From Betaproteobacteria bacterium (GTDB lineage Bacteria > Pseudomonadota > Gammaproteobacteria > Burkholderiales > Burkholderiaceae_D), in NCBI GenBank assembly GCA_015655165.1, contig JAATFN010000392.1:1-8791 (forward strand): a stretch of DNA of 8,791 nucleotides. Direction: 5' to 3'. The position numbers and the translations under genes were made by a program. The notes beneath the pieces are model-generated. The model did no database searches and was not told the DNA's origin. It worked only from the letters and a program-made list of their open reading frames with translations. Of this stretch, positions 1 through 8,180 are shown in pieces (the stretch's first letter is position 1; every line of letters begins with the position of its first letter).

Positions 1-279
1 AATCGATGCCGGTAAAAATGCATTCACACCTCGCACCCAGGACGCCATATCACGCACAACCTGCGTGTCGAAATGTACTACCTGCTCCAATGCATGTACA
101 CCCGAGTCGGTTCTGCCTGCACACACCGTGGCAATGTCTGTACAGGTAAACTGTGCAAGTGCTGCCTCCAGACGATTTTGTACCGTCTGAGCGTGCGGCT
201 GGATTTGCCATCCCTGCCAGGAGGCGCCGTCATATTGCACACCCAATACGATACGTTTGTTTGGTTCTTGTTGCACCAT
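1..279 (-). CDS. truA: tRNA pseudouridine(38-40) synthase TruA, N-terminal part
   Basis: Translating the minus strand from the ATG at 279-277 gives 93 codons open to the window edge, so the C-terminal two thirds is missing. TruA isomerises uridines 38, 39 and 40 in the anticodon stem-loop of many tRNAs. Family features are in place: the early strand [17 protein letters not shown] (residues 9-25), the helix starting [10 protein letters not shown], and the catalytic loop [18 protein letters not shown] with the nucleophilic aspartate at residue 58 (Asp60 in E. coli). An in-frame GTG lies two codons upstream of the chosen ATG, and neither start has a strong ribosome binding site. The gene follows fimV, as in Pseudomonas and many betaproteobacteria, but a terminator-like hairpin lies just 20 nt before its start. 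Identity is certain; the exact start is less so. Confidence 0.95.
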   Translation of the reverse strand, partial: MVQQEPNKRIVLGVQYDGASWQGWQIQPHAQTVQNRLEAALAQFTCTDIATVCAGRTDSGVHALEQVVHFDTQVVRDMASWVRGVNAFLPASI

Positions 280-299
280 GCCCACACCGGTTCTTTTCT

Positions 300-334
300 A
301 AAAAAACAAACGGGCGCCCGTAATGCGGCGCCCG
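300..334 (-). terminator. Intrinsic terminator after fimV
   Basis: Read on the minus strand, a perfect 8-bp GC-only stem (CGGGCGCC at 334-327 pairing with GGCGCCCG at 318-311) encloses an 8-nt loop. It is followed at once by TTTG and seven T residues (310-300). The fimV stop is 22 nt upstream of the stem. The T-tract ends 20 nt before the truA start codon, so it separates fimV from truA and would also reduce transcription into truA. Confidence 0.88.
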
Positions 335-356
335 CCATCGAGAATTGCCAAGCATA

Positions 357-2474
357 CTATACCAAGGCATCCATCATTTCACGTGCACGTGTTGCCAATG
401 CTTCATTGCCGCCGTTAATGACTTCTTCAAGCAATTCGCGCGCACCTTCATTGTCGCCAATTTCCTGATACGCTGCAGCCAGATCAAGCTTCATATTCAT
501 CTCGACACTAAATGCATTCTCTTCTTCCTGGTCTGCATTATTGGCACCTTTTTCAGGTGGCAGATCAAGTTCGAGCCGCTCGTCTTGTACCACGTCCGGT
601 TTATTGTCCGAAGCCAGTGACTGAACCGGTGCTGGTAAGTCTGGCGTTTCAGCAACAACAGCATCCTCGCCTGTACCAACAGTTGCAGACACGTTCGTGC
701 CATCATTAATATACGGCTCTTGTCCCTGCTCTGACACACCGCTATCCAACTCCAGATCAAAGTCGATCTTGTCAGCCAGATTCGGTATTGGCTGTATCGC
801 CCGCTCATTGATCAATGCATCATCTGTTTCAGCAAGGTCGCCCACATCAAATGTCAGGCCACCAGCCCCGGATGATTGTTCTGGCAACCCGATGTTCGTC
901 TCAGGCAACCCTGTTGCCGGTACTGCCTCGTTGGCAGAATCCAGATCGCCTTCCTGCCTTTGTGTATCAGCAACATTGTCGGCGCCTATTTGTCTACGGC
1001 GCCATGCAAATAAACTACCGGCACCCACCAACAGCAACAAACCGCCAACAATCGGCCATGTCAGCGGATTACTTCCGGCGTTGGCAAGACCGGCCTTGGC
1101 TTTAGCCGCAAAAGGTGCCACAGATGTCCATGCACCCTTGGCAACAGCCGTCGTCTTTTCCCAGAAAGAAGCCGTTTTATCCGATAATTCGCCGGCTTTT
1201 TCCTTGATCTCTGTCACACGATCAGAGTCGCCTGACGTAACTGCTGCACCTTGATCATCTACTGCGACGTCAGGAGCAGGCACGGCTGTAGCCGTTGCCG
1301 CATTGCGGGCTTGTGCCAACGCCTGGTTTTTGATGTCGAGCAGCTTTTGCAGCTCGGCAACATTTTTTTCCAGCTCTTGAACACGTGAGCTGGCTTCGGC
1401 TGTGGCTTTGCCTGCAGCAATTTTGTTTTCAGTTACCGCTGCAGCACTGGTATTCGCGCCAATTTTCCCATTGGCCCCGGTACCGGACTTGGTTAATGTC
1501 AGTTTGTCCTGTGGCTCGGTTACTGCCGGTTTGTTTTCTTCGACTTTTACAGCAACCTTGCCTTGGGCACTTTGTACTGACCCAACAGGTTTTTTCGCTG
1601 CATCTGTACCCACTTTACCGGCTAACTGGTTACGGTATTCGTTAAAGTCGTCGGTATGCGCAATCACCACACTACGGGCTTCTTGTGTATCGATGCCACG
1701 TGCAGCCTCAGCCGTCGGTAGTGCCAGTATCTTGCCGGCTTTCAAACGATTGATGTTGTTGTTGACAAACGCGTCCGGGTTGGCCCGGTACAGTGCGATC
1801 ATCATCTGGTTTAACGATACCCCTTTAGGTTTATAGTGCAATGCGATTTGACTCAGCATGTCACCATGGACGACATTGTGGTCTCCCGATGTAGCAATAG
1901 GCGATTGCGGCGCTGTTGCCGCCGTATTACCTGCCACTGCTTTGACTACGGGCTTTTGTTCTGCAACAGGGGCTTGCGCCGGTGTGGCAGACGTCTTAGC
2001 AGCAGGCGCTGTCGTGTTAGCTGCAGCAGCTTGTGCGGCAATGTCACGTTGTGCACGCACAGGGTCCAGCAAGAAAGAATATTCGCGTAATAAACGCCGA
2101 CGACCACCGGTGACTTCAATCAGGATATCCACCAATGCAAGATTGATCGATTGCGCGGAAGTGACTTCGATAATGTCCCTCGCACCAACTTGCTTGATCG
2201 CAAAATTCAGTGACGAGAAGACCGGGTCGAATGTAATTTTCGCATTGGCAAAGTCGTCCGGTTTAGCGATGTTTGCCACTAACGACGCGCGTTCGCGATT
2301 GGACACATTGGTCAGCTCGATCTCGGCTTTTAACGGCTGCCCAAGAGAAGACAACACGGTAATCTTGCCTAATCCGGCAGCGTGAACAGCCATCGGTAAA
2401 ACAAGCGTGGCCACAGCAGCCACACTGGCTGCCTTTCCTACTATTGAGATTTTTTGATATGTATTCAAGGACAT
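357..2474 (-). CDS. fimV: FimV, LysM-containing polar hub / type IV pilus assembly protein
   Basis: FimV is an inner-membrane, peptidoglycan-binding protein that, in Pseudomonas, organises type IV pilus assembly, twitching and polar cAMP signalling. Using the ATG at 2474 (705 aa), the order is: Sec signal peptide ending near AVHA (about residue 32); conserved periplasmic domain with SLGQPLKAEIEL (about 43-54) and LLREYSFLLDP; an Ala/Thr/Pro linker; the FimV-core LysM-like domain (about 198-254, with ANPDAFVNNNINRLKAGKIL); a predicted coiled coil (about 363-390); a transmembrane helix (about 473-491) followed by WRRRQ; a long acidic cytoplasmic region; and the C-terminal FimV helical motif (KLDLAAAYQEIGDNEGARELL, about 662-682, spaced here from family knowledge). 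The open frame extends to an ATG at 2570, overlapping the upstream gene by 22 bp, with another ATG at 2513. I chose 2474 because it gives an ordinary signal peptide, but no start has a clear ribosome binding site. Confidence 0.93.
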   Translation of the reverse strand: MSLNTYQKISIVGKAASVAAVATLVLPMAVHAAGLGKITVLSSLGQPLKAEIELTNVSNRERASLVANIAKPDDFANAKITFDPVFSSLNFAIKQVGARDIIEVTSAQSINLALVDILIEVTGGRRRLLREYSFLLDPVRAQRDIAAQAAAANTTAPAAKTSATPAQAPVAEQKPVVKAVAGNTAATAPQSPIATSGDHNVVHGDMLSQIALHYKPKGVSLNQMMIALYRANPDAFVNNNINRLKAGKILALPTAEAARGIDTQEARSVVIAHTDDFNEYRNQLAGKVGTDAAKKPVGSVQSAQGKVAVKVEENKPAVTEPQDKLTLTKSGTGANGKIGANTSAAAVTENKIAAGKATAEASSRVQELEKNVAELQKLLDIKNQALAQARNAATATAVPAPDVAVDDQGAAVTSGDSDRVTEIKEKAGELSDKTASFWEKTTAVAKGAWTSVAPFAAKAKAGLANAGSNPLTWPIVGGLLLLVGAGSLFAWRRRQIGADNVADTQRQEGDLDSANEAVPATGLPETNIGLPEQSSGAGGLTFDVGDLAETDDALINERAIQPIPNLADKIDFDLELDSGVSEQGQEPYINDGTNVSATVGTGEDAVVAETPDLPAPVQSLASDNKPDVVQDERLELDLPPEKGANNADQEEENAFSVEMNMKLDLAAAYQEIGDNEGARELLEEVINGGNEALATRAREMMDALV

Positions 2475-2548
2475 ATGTGTATAGTCGTAGAAAAAACTTT
2501 TCGGATGAGACATGCGTATTGTAAACCACAGCCACCTGTAAACACCTT

Positions 2549-3415
2549 TTACTCCGGATAAGGCTGCCATTCATCTTCGTCATCAGGGGCATCCAAAACG
2601 CCACTACGATAAGCCTTACCTTGCTGAATCACAAGCGATCTTGCTTTTGACTGGTTAATATTACGTACTGTTACCTCATCAGGAATAGTCAAAATCCGGC
2701 CAACGCGCATGCGGTTGATATTATTGCCGACAAATGCCGACGGATTGGCCTGAAATATCGCCACCATCATCTGGTAGAGTGATATGTCGTCCCCTTTGAA
2801 ACGACTGGCAATATGGCCCAACACATCATCTGACCTGATTGTATACCGGATACTCTCCGGCACCGCCAGTTCAGCTGCACTCTGCGGCACAAATGGTTTG
2901 TCCGGCAATGTAGCCCCTGTCACCCGAAATAAAGCACTGTTGTCCTCAATCCCGGCAACAGCACTACGCGTGCGTTGTGGCCTGTTGGGCTGCCCATCAG
3001 GCGCTGGCGGATCAATAAAGAGGGTGTATTCACGCATTAACCGCGACGATTCGCTACTTAATTCCAATAAAATACTGACGGTCAGCCTATCCATGGGCTG
3101 CTCGGAACTGACCGTCACAAAATACTCGCCATCACGTTGCATCACACCGAACTTTAATGAAGCTAGAACTGGATCAAACGGCACATTCGCACGTTTGAAT
3201 GCTTCTTGCGAAGCCAATTTTACCGACAGGTCCGTACTTTCTTTTGGCGTGACCGCAACAATATTGATTTCAGCCTGTAAAGGCTGCCCCAGATGGGACT
3301 GCACGGCCAACTCTCCCAATGCAGCAGCATGCGCCGGCATGGCAGTACAACACATGACAAAACAAAATGACAGGCTGGTCAAACGGGACAACCGATCGAT
3401 GGGAGATGCAAGCAT
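2549..3415 (-). CDS. Short FimV-like periplasmic protein with LysM-like domain
   Basis: This 288-aa protein matches only the front half of FimV. It has a signal peptide (residues 1-30, cleavage likely after MPAHA); the conserved domain with HLGQPLQAEINI (42-53) and LMREYTLFIDPP (126-137); a short linker; and a LysM-like FimV core (about 188-245) with MMVAIFQANPSAFVGNNINR, closely resembling the same stretch in the following fimV. It ends soon after with an acidic tail rich in Asp and Glu. There is no coiled coil, membrane helix or cytoplasmic domain, so it should be a soluble periplasmic, probably peptidoglycan-associated, protein. It lies directly upstream of fimV and was probably made by tandem duplication and truncation, or kept as a specialised partner. 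Its function is inferred; nothing in the sequence suggests decay, since the reading frame is intact and the motifs are conserved. Confidence 0.85.
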   Translation of the reverse strand: MLASPIDRLSRLTSLSFCFVMCCTAMPAHAAALGELAVQSHLGQPLQAEINIVAVTPKESTDLSVKLASQEAFKRANVPFDPVLASLKFGVMQRDGEYFVTVSSEQPMDRLTVSILLELSSESSRLMREYTLFIDPPAPDGQPNRPQRTRSAVAGIEDNSALFRVTGATLPDKPFVPQSAAELAVPESIRYTIRSDDVLGHIASRFKGDDISLYQMMVAIFQANPSAFVGNNINRMRVGRILTIPDEVTVRNINQSKARSLVIQQGKAYRSGVLDAPDDEDEWQPYPE

Positions 3416-3441
3416 GTATATGGCCGTAAAAGAAGTTTCCG

Positions 3442-3470
3442 GTTATAGAAAACTGCAATAACACCGTCTA
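3442..3470 (-). promoter_or_regulatory. Candidate sigma-70 promoter for the two fimV-type genes
   Basis: On the minus strand there is a -35-like TAGACG (3470-3465, 4 of 6 consensus positions), a 17-nt spacer and a -10-like TATAAC (3447-3442, 5 of 6). The predicted start of transcription lies around 3435, about 20 nt before the ATG at 3415. It is downstream of the asd terminator, where a new promoter is needed. It was found by eye and is not proven. Confidence 0.45.
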
Positions 3471-3584
3471 TCGCTTACTGTTCAACGCAACACAAACTGA
3501 TTGGATCCGATTTGACAAGCGCGTGGTTTTCAACATAGCACCAAGCTAAAAGCGGTGCAAGTAAACCTGTGCACATCTGATACG

Positions 3585-3624
3585 AAAAACCCGCCAGCAT
3601 CCGGAAATCGGATAACTGGCGGGT
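3585..3624 (-). terminator. Intrinsic terminator after asd
   Basis: Minus-strand ACCCGCCAG (3624-3616) pairs perfectly with CTGGCGGGT (3597-3589). Inside it is a second 5-bp helix, ATCCG with CGGAT, closing a small loop. Five T residues (3589-3585) overlap and follow the stem base. It begins 36 nt after the asd stop codon and closes the leu-asd transcription unit before the fimV genes. The plus-strand side lacks a T-run, so it should act only on minus-strand transcripts. Confidence 0.92.
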
Positions 3625-3660
3625 GTTCGTTGTACATTCCCAACAATCAGGCGCGATAAA

Positions 3661-4770
3661 TCAATCTTCCAGCACGATACGCAACATGCGGCGCAATGGT
3701 TCTGCAGCCCCCCACAATAACTGGTCACCGATCACGAATGCCGAAATATACTCTGGGCCGATGTTCAACTTGCGCACACGCCCGACGCCGATTTCAAGAC
3801 CACCAGTAATCGCAGCCGGTGTCAGTTCCTTGACAGTCACGGCACGATCATTCGGCACCCATTTAACCCATTGGTTGCCTGAACGAATGATTTGTTCTAT
3901 TTCAGCCAATGGCAAATCGCGTTTCAATTTCAATGTCAGTGCCAGACTATGGCAACGCATCGCACCGATACGCACACACAAACCATCTACCGGCACGATT
4001 TTGGTGTTACCCAAAATCTTGTTGACTTCAGCCTGGCCTTTCCACTCTTCCTTGGATTGGCCATTCTCCAGTTGTACATCGATCCAGGGAATCAAACCAC
4101 CCGCTAATGGCGCACCGAAATACTCGGTCGGGACATCTTCGCGGATTGTTTTGGCAACCTTGCGGTCGATATCGAGAATTGCCGAAGACGGTGTTGCCAA
4201 TTCTTCTGCCACTGCCGCGTTGATGACACCCATGCCTTTCAACAGTTCGCGCATGTGGTTCGCACCACCGCCGGACGCTGCCTGATAGGTCATGGAAGAC
4301 ACCCACTCCACCAGATTTTCCTTAAACAGCGCACCTACACCCATTAACAGGATGGAGTTGGTACAGTTGCCGCCGATGAAGTTTTTTACGCCGTTTTTCA
4401 ACGCACGCTTGATCACATCCTGGTTGACAGGATCCAGCACGATGACGGCATCGTCTTTCATCCGCAAAGTGGATGCCGCATCAATCCAGTAACCGTTCCA
4501 GCCTGCAGCGCGCAATTTCGGAAAAATCTCGGTCGTGTAGTCACCACCCTGGGATGTAATAATGATCTCGCATTTTTTCAGCGCATCAATATCATTAGCG
4601 TCTTTCAATGTCGTTTCGTTCTTCGCAAACGCAGGTGCGCGACCACCAACATTCGATGTCGAAAAAAACACAGGTTCAATATGGTCAAAGTCTCCTTCTT
4701 CCTGCATGCGTTGCATCAGGACAGAGCCCACCATTCCACGCCAACCTACAAGACCAACCAGCTTCATCAT
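3661..4770 (-). CDS. asd: Aspartate-semialdehyde dehydrogenase
   Basis: Asd reduces L-aspartyl-4-phosphate to aspartate semialdehyde with NADPH, the branch point to lysine/diaminopimelate, threonine and methionine. The 369-aa product is collinear with the E. coli enzyme: the NADP-binding start [17 protein letters not shown] (6-22), FFSTSNVGG, the active-site segment FIGGNCTNS with the nucleophile Cys136, [16 protein letters not shown] (162-177), [11 protein letters not shown], and RCHS with the acid/base His274. The C-terminus [17 protein letters not shown] is also typical. Two ATG codons are adjacent (4770 and 4767). The ribosome binding site AGGGA is only 3 nt from the first but 6 nt from the second, and the E. 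coli protein starts MK, so the true start may be 4767. leuB ends 48 bp upstream with no terminator between them, so co-transcription is likely. Confidence 0.97.
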   Translation of the reverse strand: MMKLVGLVGWRGMVGSVLMQRMQEEGDFDHIEPVFFSTSNVGGRAPAFAKNETTLKDANDIDALKKCEIIITSQGGDYTTEIFPKLRAAGWNGYWIDAASTLRMKDDAVIVLDPVNQDVIKRALKNGVKNFIGGNCTNSILLMGVGALFKENLVEWVSSMTYQAASGGGANHMRELLKGMGVINAAVAEELATPSSAILDIDRKVAKTIREDVPTEYFGAPLAGGLIPWIDVQLENGQSKEEWKGQAEVNKILGNTKIVPVDGLCVRIGAMRCHSLALTLKLKRDLPLAEIEQIIRSGNQWVKWVPNDRAVTVKELTPAAITGGLEIGVGRVRKLNIGPEYISAFVIGDQLLWGAAEPLRRMLRIVLED

Positions 4771-4818
4771 GTTTCCCTATTTGATGTTAATTGTACGACC
4801 TCTGTGAACTACGATTCA

Positions 4819-5889
4819 TTATGCCAATGCACGGATTACTGCATCCCCCATCTCTTTGGTACCGACTTTGGTGGTGCCTGCTTCATAGATGTCAGGTGTA
4901 CGCAAACCTTGCGCCAAGACTTTTTTAACCGCCGCTTCAATACGCAATGCTTGCGCTTCCTTGTTCAAGGAATAACGCAACATCATTGCTGCCGATAGAA
5001 TCGTCGCCAATGGATTGGCCAGATTTTTACCCGCAATATCCGGTGCAGTACCATGCGATGGTTCGTGTAACCCCTTGTTGTCGGCGTTTAACGATGCCGA
5101 TGGCAACATACCGATCGAACCGGTCAACATGGCTGCTGCATCAGACAGAATATCACCGAACATATTGCCTGTGACGATCACATCGAATTTCTTTGGCGCA
5201 CGGACCAGTTGCATGGCCGCATTGTCGACATACATATGTTCCAATGTGACATTCTGATAGTCTTTATGCACGTCTGTGACGATATCTTTCCAGAACTGGA
5301 ATGTTTCCAGTACATTCGCTTTATCGACACTGGTCAAGTGCTTGTTACGCTTTTGCGCGGCTTGAAACGCCACGTGGGCGATACGACGGATTTCACTCTC
5401 GGCATAACGCATTGTGTCAAAACCTTCGCGTTCACCTTTGAATGGACCATCGGGTGCTTCACGCATACCGCGCGGCTGACCGAAATAAATATCGCCGGTC
5501 AGTTCGCGGACAATCAAGATATCGAGACCGGAGACCACTTCCGGTTTCAGTGTCGAGGCACCTGCCAACTCGGGATACAAAATCGCCGGACGGAAGTTGG
5601 CAAACAAACCAAGGTTCTTGCGCAAACCCAAAATCGCTTGTTCCGGGCGCAAAGCGCGCTCCAGTTTGTCATATTTCCAGTCGCCTACCGCACCGAACAA
5701 CACCGCGTCAGCAGCTTTTGCCAGGCTTAATGTCGCCTCCGGCAACGGGTGGCCAAAGGCATCATAGCCGGCACCGCCAACAGGTGCTTCTTCCAGTTCG
5801 AACTGTTCGTCCAATGCGTTTAATACACGCACTGCTTGTTGCATAATTTCCGGACCAATGCCATCACCAGGCAAAATCGCAATCTTCAT
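4819..5889 (-). CDS. leuB: 3-isopropylmalate dehydrogenase
   Basis: LeuB oxidises and decarboxylates (2R,3S)-3-isopropylmalate with NAD+ to 2-ketoisocaproate, the last leucine-specific step before transamination. The product is 356 aa, normal for the family. It starts [16 protein letters not shown]. Substrate residues appear as Arg90 and Arg100 ([16 protein letters not shown]), Arg128, Tyr135 in [11 protein letters not shown], and Lys190 in [14 protein letters not shown]. The metal-binding aspartates are Asp222, Asp246 and Asp250 ([10 protein letters not shown]). The NAD site [17 protein letters not shown] is at 273-289, and the adenine-pocket Asp of this motif marks NAD rather than NADP use. 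Translation ends in two in-frame stops, TAA TGA. A terminator-like hairpin lies 20 nt before the start codon, so expression depends on read-through from leuCD or on a promoter inside leuD. Confidence 0.97.
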   Translation of the reverse strand: MKIAILPGDGIGPEIMQQAVRVLNALDEQFELEEAPVGGAGYDAFGHPLPEATLSLAKAADAVLFGAVGDWKYDKLERALRPEQAILGLRKNLGLFANFRPAILYPELAGASTLKPEVVSGLDILIVRELTGDIYFGQPRGMREAPDGPFKGEREGFDTMRYAESEIRRIAHVAFQAAQKRNKHLTSVDKANVLETFQFWKDIVTDVHKDYQNVTLEHMYVDNAAMQLVRAPKKFDVIVTGNMFGDILSDAAAMLTGSIGMLPSASLNADNKGLHEPSHGTAPDIAGKNLANPLATILSAAMMLRYSLNKEAQALRIEAAVKKVLAQGLRTPDIYEAGTTKVGTKEMGDAVIRALA

Positions 5890-5909
5890 GTTATACCGTC
5901 GTCAATTTG

Positions 5910-5948
5910 AAAAAATAAAACGCAGACCCTAGCGCATGCCGGTCTGCG
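5910..5948 (-). terminator. Intrinsic terminator-like hairpin between leuD and leuB
   Basis: On the minus strand CGCAGACC (5948-5941) pairs perfectly with GGTCTGCG (5928-5921) around a 12-nt loop that contains GCATGC. TTTT, A and TTTTTT follow immediately (5920-5910). It has the form of a rho-independent terminator but sits inside an apparent operon: 19 nt after the leuD stop and 20 nt before the leuB ATG. It may terminate partially, setting leuB below leuCD, or mark an mRNA processing or stabilising element. Confidence 0.8.
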
Positions 5949-5967
5949 AAGATGCTACACACCCCGA

Positions 5968-6615
5968 TTAAATCGTGTTGGCCAACCAGGGCTGTTCAAA
6001 CAAATGGCGCTCTTCAAACGCACGGATTTTGTCCGCTTGTCGCAATGTCAGACCGATATCATCCAGACCATTGAGCAGGCAATATTTACGGAATTCGCCC
6101 ACTTCAAACGGGTAAGTTTGACTGCCGTTGGCAGTACTGATGATCTGTTTATCCAGATCGATCACCAGACGAAAACCGGGAAACGCTTTGACTTCATCAA
6201 ACAGTTTGTCGATTTGCAGCTCGGGCAGCACAATCGGCAAAATACCGTTCTTGAAGCAGTTATTAAAAAAGATATCCGCATAACTTGGCGCGATAATGGC
6301 ACGGAAACCATATTGGTCCAGCGCCCATGGCGCATGTTCGCGGGACGATCCGCAACCAAAATTCTTGCGGGTCAGTAAAATGGAGGCGCCGGCATAACGT
6401 GGCTGGTTCAAGATGAAGTCCGGATTGATCGGACGTTTGCTGTTATCCATACCCGGCTCGCCGTGGTCCAGATAACGCCACTCGTCAAACAAGTTGGGGC
6501 CAAAGCCGCTACGCTTGATCGATTTCAGGAATTGTTTTGGAATGATCGCGTCTGTATCAACATTGGAACGATCCAGGGGTGCTACCAAACCATCATGGAC
6601 AATAAACTTATTCAT
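5968..6615 (-). CDS. leuD: 3-isopropylmalate dehydratase small subunit
   Basis: LeuD pairs with LeuC to form isopropylmalate isomerase, which interconverts 2- and 3-isopropylmalate through dehydration and rehydration. The 215-aa product has the normal length of the bacterial small subunit. It shows the N-terminal [20 protein letters not shown] (11-30), the swivelling-domain substrate loop [15 protein letters not shown] (85-99), and [24 protein letters not shown], all strongly conserved. The start codon is preceded by a weak purine-rich stretch (AGACAGAGACAGCG). leuC ends 67 bp upstream, with a hairpin in the gap. Many Burkholderiales carry a small entericidin-like lipoprotein gene between leuC and leuD; the gap here is too short to hold one. 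Confidence 0.97.
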   Translation of the reverse strand: MNKFIVHDGLVAPLDRSNVDTDAIIPKQFLKSIKRSGFGPNLFDEWRYLDHGEPGMDNSKRPINPDFILNQPRYAGASILLTRKNFGCGSSREHAPWALDQYGFRAIIAPSYADIFFNNCFKNGILPIVLPELQIDKLFDEVKAFPGFRLVIDLDKQIISTANGSQTYPFEVGEFRKYCLLNGLDDIGLTLRQADKIRAFEERHLFEQPWLANTI

Positions 6616-6630
6616 CGCTGTCTCTGTCTT

Positions 6631-6655
6631 GCCGGCATAACCCCGTTACCCCGGC
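6631..6655 (-). other. Intercistronic hairpin between leuC and leuD
   Basis: On the minus strand an 11-nt arm (6655-6645, GCCGGGGTAAC) faces an 11-nt arm (6641-6631, GTTATGCCGGC) across a GGG loop. Ten of eleven positions pair, counting one G-U wobble, with one G-G mismatch. No T-run follows, so it is not a standard terminator. Its base is 15 nt upstream of the leuD ATG, so it could affect leuD translation, RNase processing or stability of the leuC transcript. Confidence 0.6.
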
Positions 6656-6682
6656 CAGACACCGTTTCTTTCTGAGTTGAAT

Positions 6683-8083
6683 TTATAAAGAACGCACATC
6701 CACAAAGTGACCTGCAATACCGGCAGCAGCTGCCATGGCAGGACTCACCAGATGCGTACGACCACCCGCACCCTGACGACCTTCGAAGTTGCGGTTCGAT
6801 GTCGATGCACAACGCTCGCCTGGCTCCAGTCGGTCGGCATTCATGGCCAGACACATCGAACAACCCGGCTCACGCCATTCAAATCCGGCATCCCTAAAAA
6901 TCTTGTCCAGACCTTCGCGTTCTGCCTGCTCTTTGACCAGACCGGAGCCCGGTACCACCATCGCCAGCTTGACGTTCGATGCACGATACTTGCCACGCAC
7001 AACCGACGCTGCAGCACGCAAGTCTTCGATACGTGAATTGGTGCAAGAACCGATGAAGACTTTATCGATACGAATATCCTCGATCGGCATATTCGGTGTC
7101 AAATTCATATACGCCAGGGCCTTTTCCATGCCGTCACGCTTGACCTGGTCTTTTTCTTTATCAGGGTCGGGAATACGACTGTCTACCGACACCACCATCT
7201 CAGGTGATGTCCCCCAGGTCACTTGCGGTTTGATCTCTGCCGCATTTAATGTAACCACCAGATCGAATTTCGCACCAGGATCGGTATGCAAAGTACGCCA
7301 ATAGGTCACAGCACGATCCCAATGCGGACCCGATGGTGACAGAGGACGTCCTTTCAGATAATTGATTGTCGTATCGTCCACAGCAATCATGCCGGCACGT
7401 GCGCCAGCTTCGATGGCCATATTGCAGACCGTCATACGGCCTTCCATGGACAACGAACGGATTGCCGCACCGGCAAATTCGATCGCATAGCCTGTACCAC
7501 CAGCTGTACCGATCACGCCAATCACCGCTAAAACGATATCTTTTGCGGTAACACCAACAGGCATGTAACCATCGACTTGTACCAGCATGGCTTTGGATTT
7601 TTTAGCCAGCAATGTTTGTGTTGCCAGCACATGTTCGACTTCGGATGTACCGATACCGTGTGCCAGACAGGCAAATGCCCCATGGGTCGATGTGTGCGAG
7701 TCGCCACACACAACGGTCATACCCGGCAAGGTCGCACCTTGTTCAGGGCCGATGACATGCACAATCCCCTGCCGTTTGTCATTCATACCAAAGTATGTCA
7801 GATCAAATGCTTTGGCATTGGCGTCCAGTGTCTCGACTTGCAAACGCGAGACGGGATCTGCAATACCATTGGCACGATCGGTTGTCGGCACATTGTGGTC
7901 TGCCACGACCAGATTGGCCGAATTACGCCATGGCTGGCGGTTAGCTAGCTTTAAACCCTCGAAAGCTTGAGGGCTTGTCACTTCATGAAGCAAATGGCGG
8001 TCAATGTAGAGGATGGCGGTACCGTCATCTTCTGCATGCACGACATGAGACTCCCAAAGTTTGTCGTAGAGCGTCTTTAACAT
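6683..8083 (-). CDS. leuC: 3-isopropylmalate dehydratase large subunit
   Basis: LeuC is the aconitase-family large subunit of isopropylmalate isomerase and carries the catalytic [4Fe-4S] cluster. The 466-aa length matches E. coli LeuC, and the cluster ligands are Cys347 ([14 protein letters not shown]), Cys408 and Cys411 ([11 protein letters not shown]), almost the same numbers as in E. coli. Other family blocks are DHNVPTTDR (62-70), [21 protein letters not shown] (125-145, substrate and cluster neighbourhood), [15 protein letters not shown] and the C-terminal [24 protein letters not shown]. The ATG at 8083 gives the usual [15 protein letters not shown] start, although no clear Shine-Dalgarno sequence precedes it. 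The first gene of the leu cluster, it has a 97-bp gap from the M48 gene that could hold its promoter. leuA is not nearby. Confidence 0.98.
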   Translation of the reverse strand: MLKTLYDKLWESHVVHAEDDGTAILYIDRHLLHEVTSPQAFEGLKLANRQPWRNSANLVVADHNVPTTDRANGIADPVSRLQVETLDANAKAFDLTYFGMNDKRQGIVHVIGPEQGATLPGMTVVCGDSHTSTHGAFACLAHGIGTSEVEHVLATQTLLAKKSKAMLVQVDGYMPVGVTAKDIVLAVIGVIGTAGGTGYAIEFAGAAIRSLSMEGRMTVCNMAIEAGARAGMIAVDDTTINYLKGRPLSPSGPHWDRAVTYWRTLHTDPGAKFDLVVTLNAAEIKPQVTWGTSPEMVVSVDSRIPDPDKEKDQVKRDGMEKALAYMNLTPNMPIEDIRIDKVFIGSCTNSRIEDLRAAASVVRGKYRASNVKLAMVVPGSGLVKEQAEREGLDKIFRDAGFEWREPGCSMCLAMNADRLEPGERCASTSNRNFEGRQGAGGRTHLVSPAMAAAAGIAGHFVDVRSL

Positions 8084-8115
8084 GGTGCGAATTGTAAAAA
8101 GCGATAATGTCGTTG

Positions 8116-8150
8116 AAATAGACTTAGATTATGCCACAAACCACCTGTTT
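8116..8150 (-). promoter_or_regulatory. Possible sigma-70 promoter upstream of leuC
   Basis: In the 97-bp M48-leuC gap the minus strand has CTGAAA (4 of 6 matches to -35), a 16-nt spacer and CATAAT (5 of 6 matches to -10), roughly 45-50 nt before the leuC ATG. The match is moderate and the interval is approximate. I saw no leucine-codon leader peptide or attenuator in this gap, and only a 4-bp hairpin, so no convincing terminator for the M48 gene. Confidence 0.33.
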
Positions 8151-8180
8151 TTCAGGATGAATCATTTGCGTGTCTCTTGA

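Noticed and set aside
78..338. Minus-strand 86-codon open frame overlapping the truA start
   Set aside because: It is a different frame from truA, contains the terminator hairpin in its first codons, and has no family features; the conserved TruA motif is in the neighbouring frame.
697..1254. Plus-strand open frame of 185 codons antisense to fimV
   Set aside because: Its low-complexity Ser/Ala/Pro composition mirrors the opposite-strand fimV linker; it has no motif or upstream signal. The same reasoning rejects 1858-2385 and 2784-3461.
3623..4285. Plus-strand open frame of 220 codons antisense to asd
   Set aside because: It lies opposite the conserved asd coding region, has no recognisable domain or ribosome binding site, and is explained by asd codon composition.
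5890..5895. TATAAC resembling a -10 box directly before the leuB ATG
   Set aside because: The matching -35 position is in the terminator T-tract and fits only 3 of 6 bases, and transcription would start inside leuB.
6612..6863. Minus-strand 83-codon open frame spanning the leuC end and leuD start, considered as an entericidin
   Set aside because: It overlaps the conserved leuC C-terminus in another frame and has no lipobox or short hydrophobic signal; it is a shadow.
8140..8160. Small CCTG-AAAAA-CAGG hairpin after the M48 gene as a terminator
   Set aside because: The stem is only 4 bp and no real T-run follows on the minus strand.
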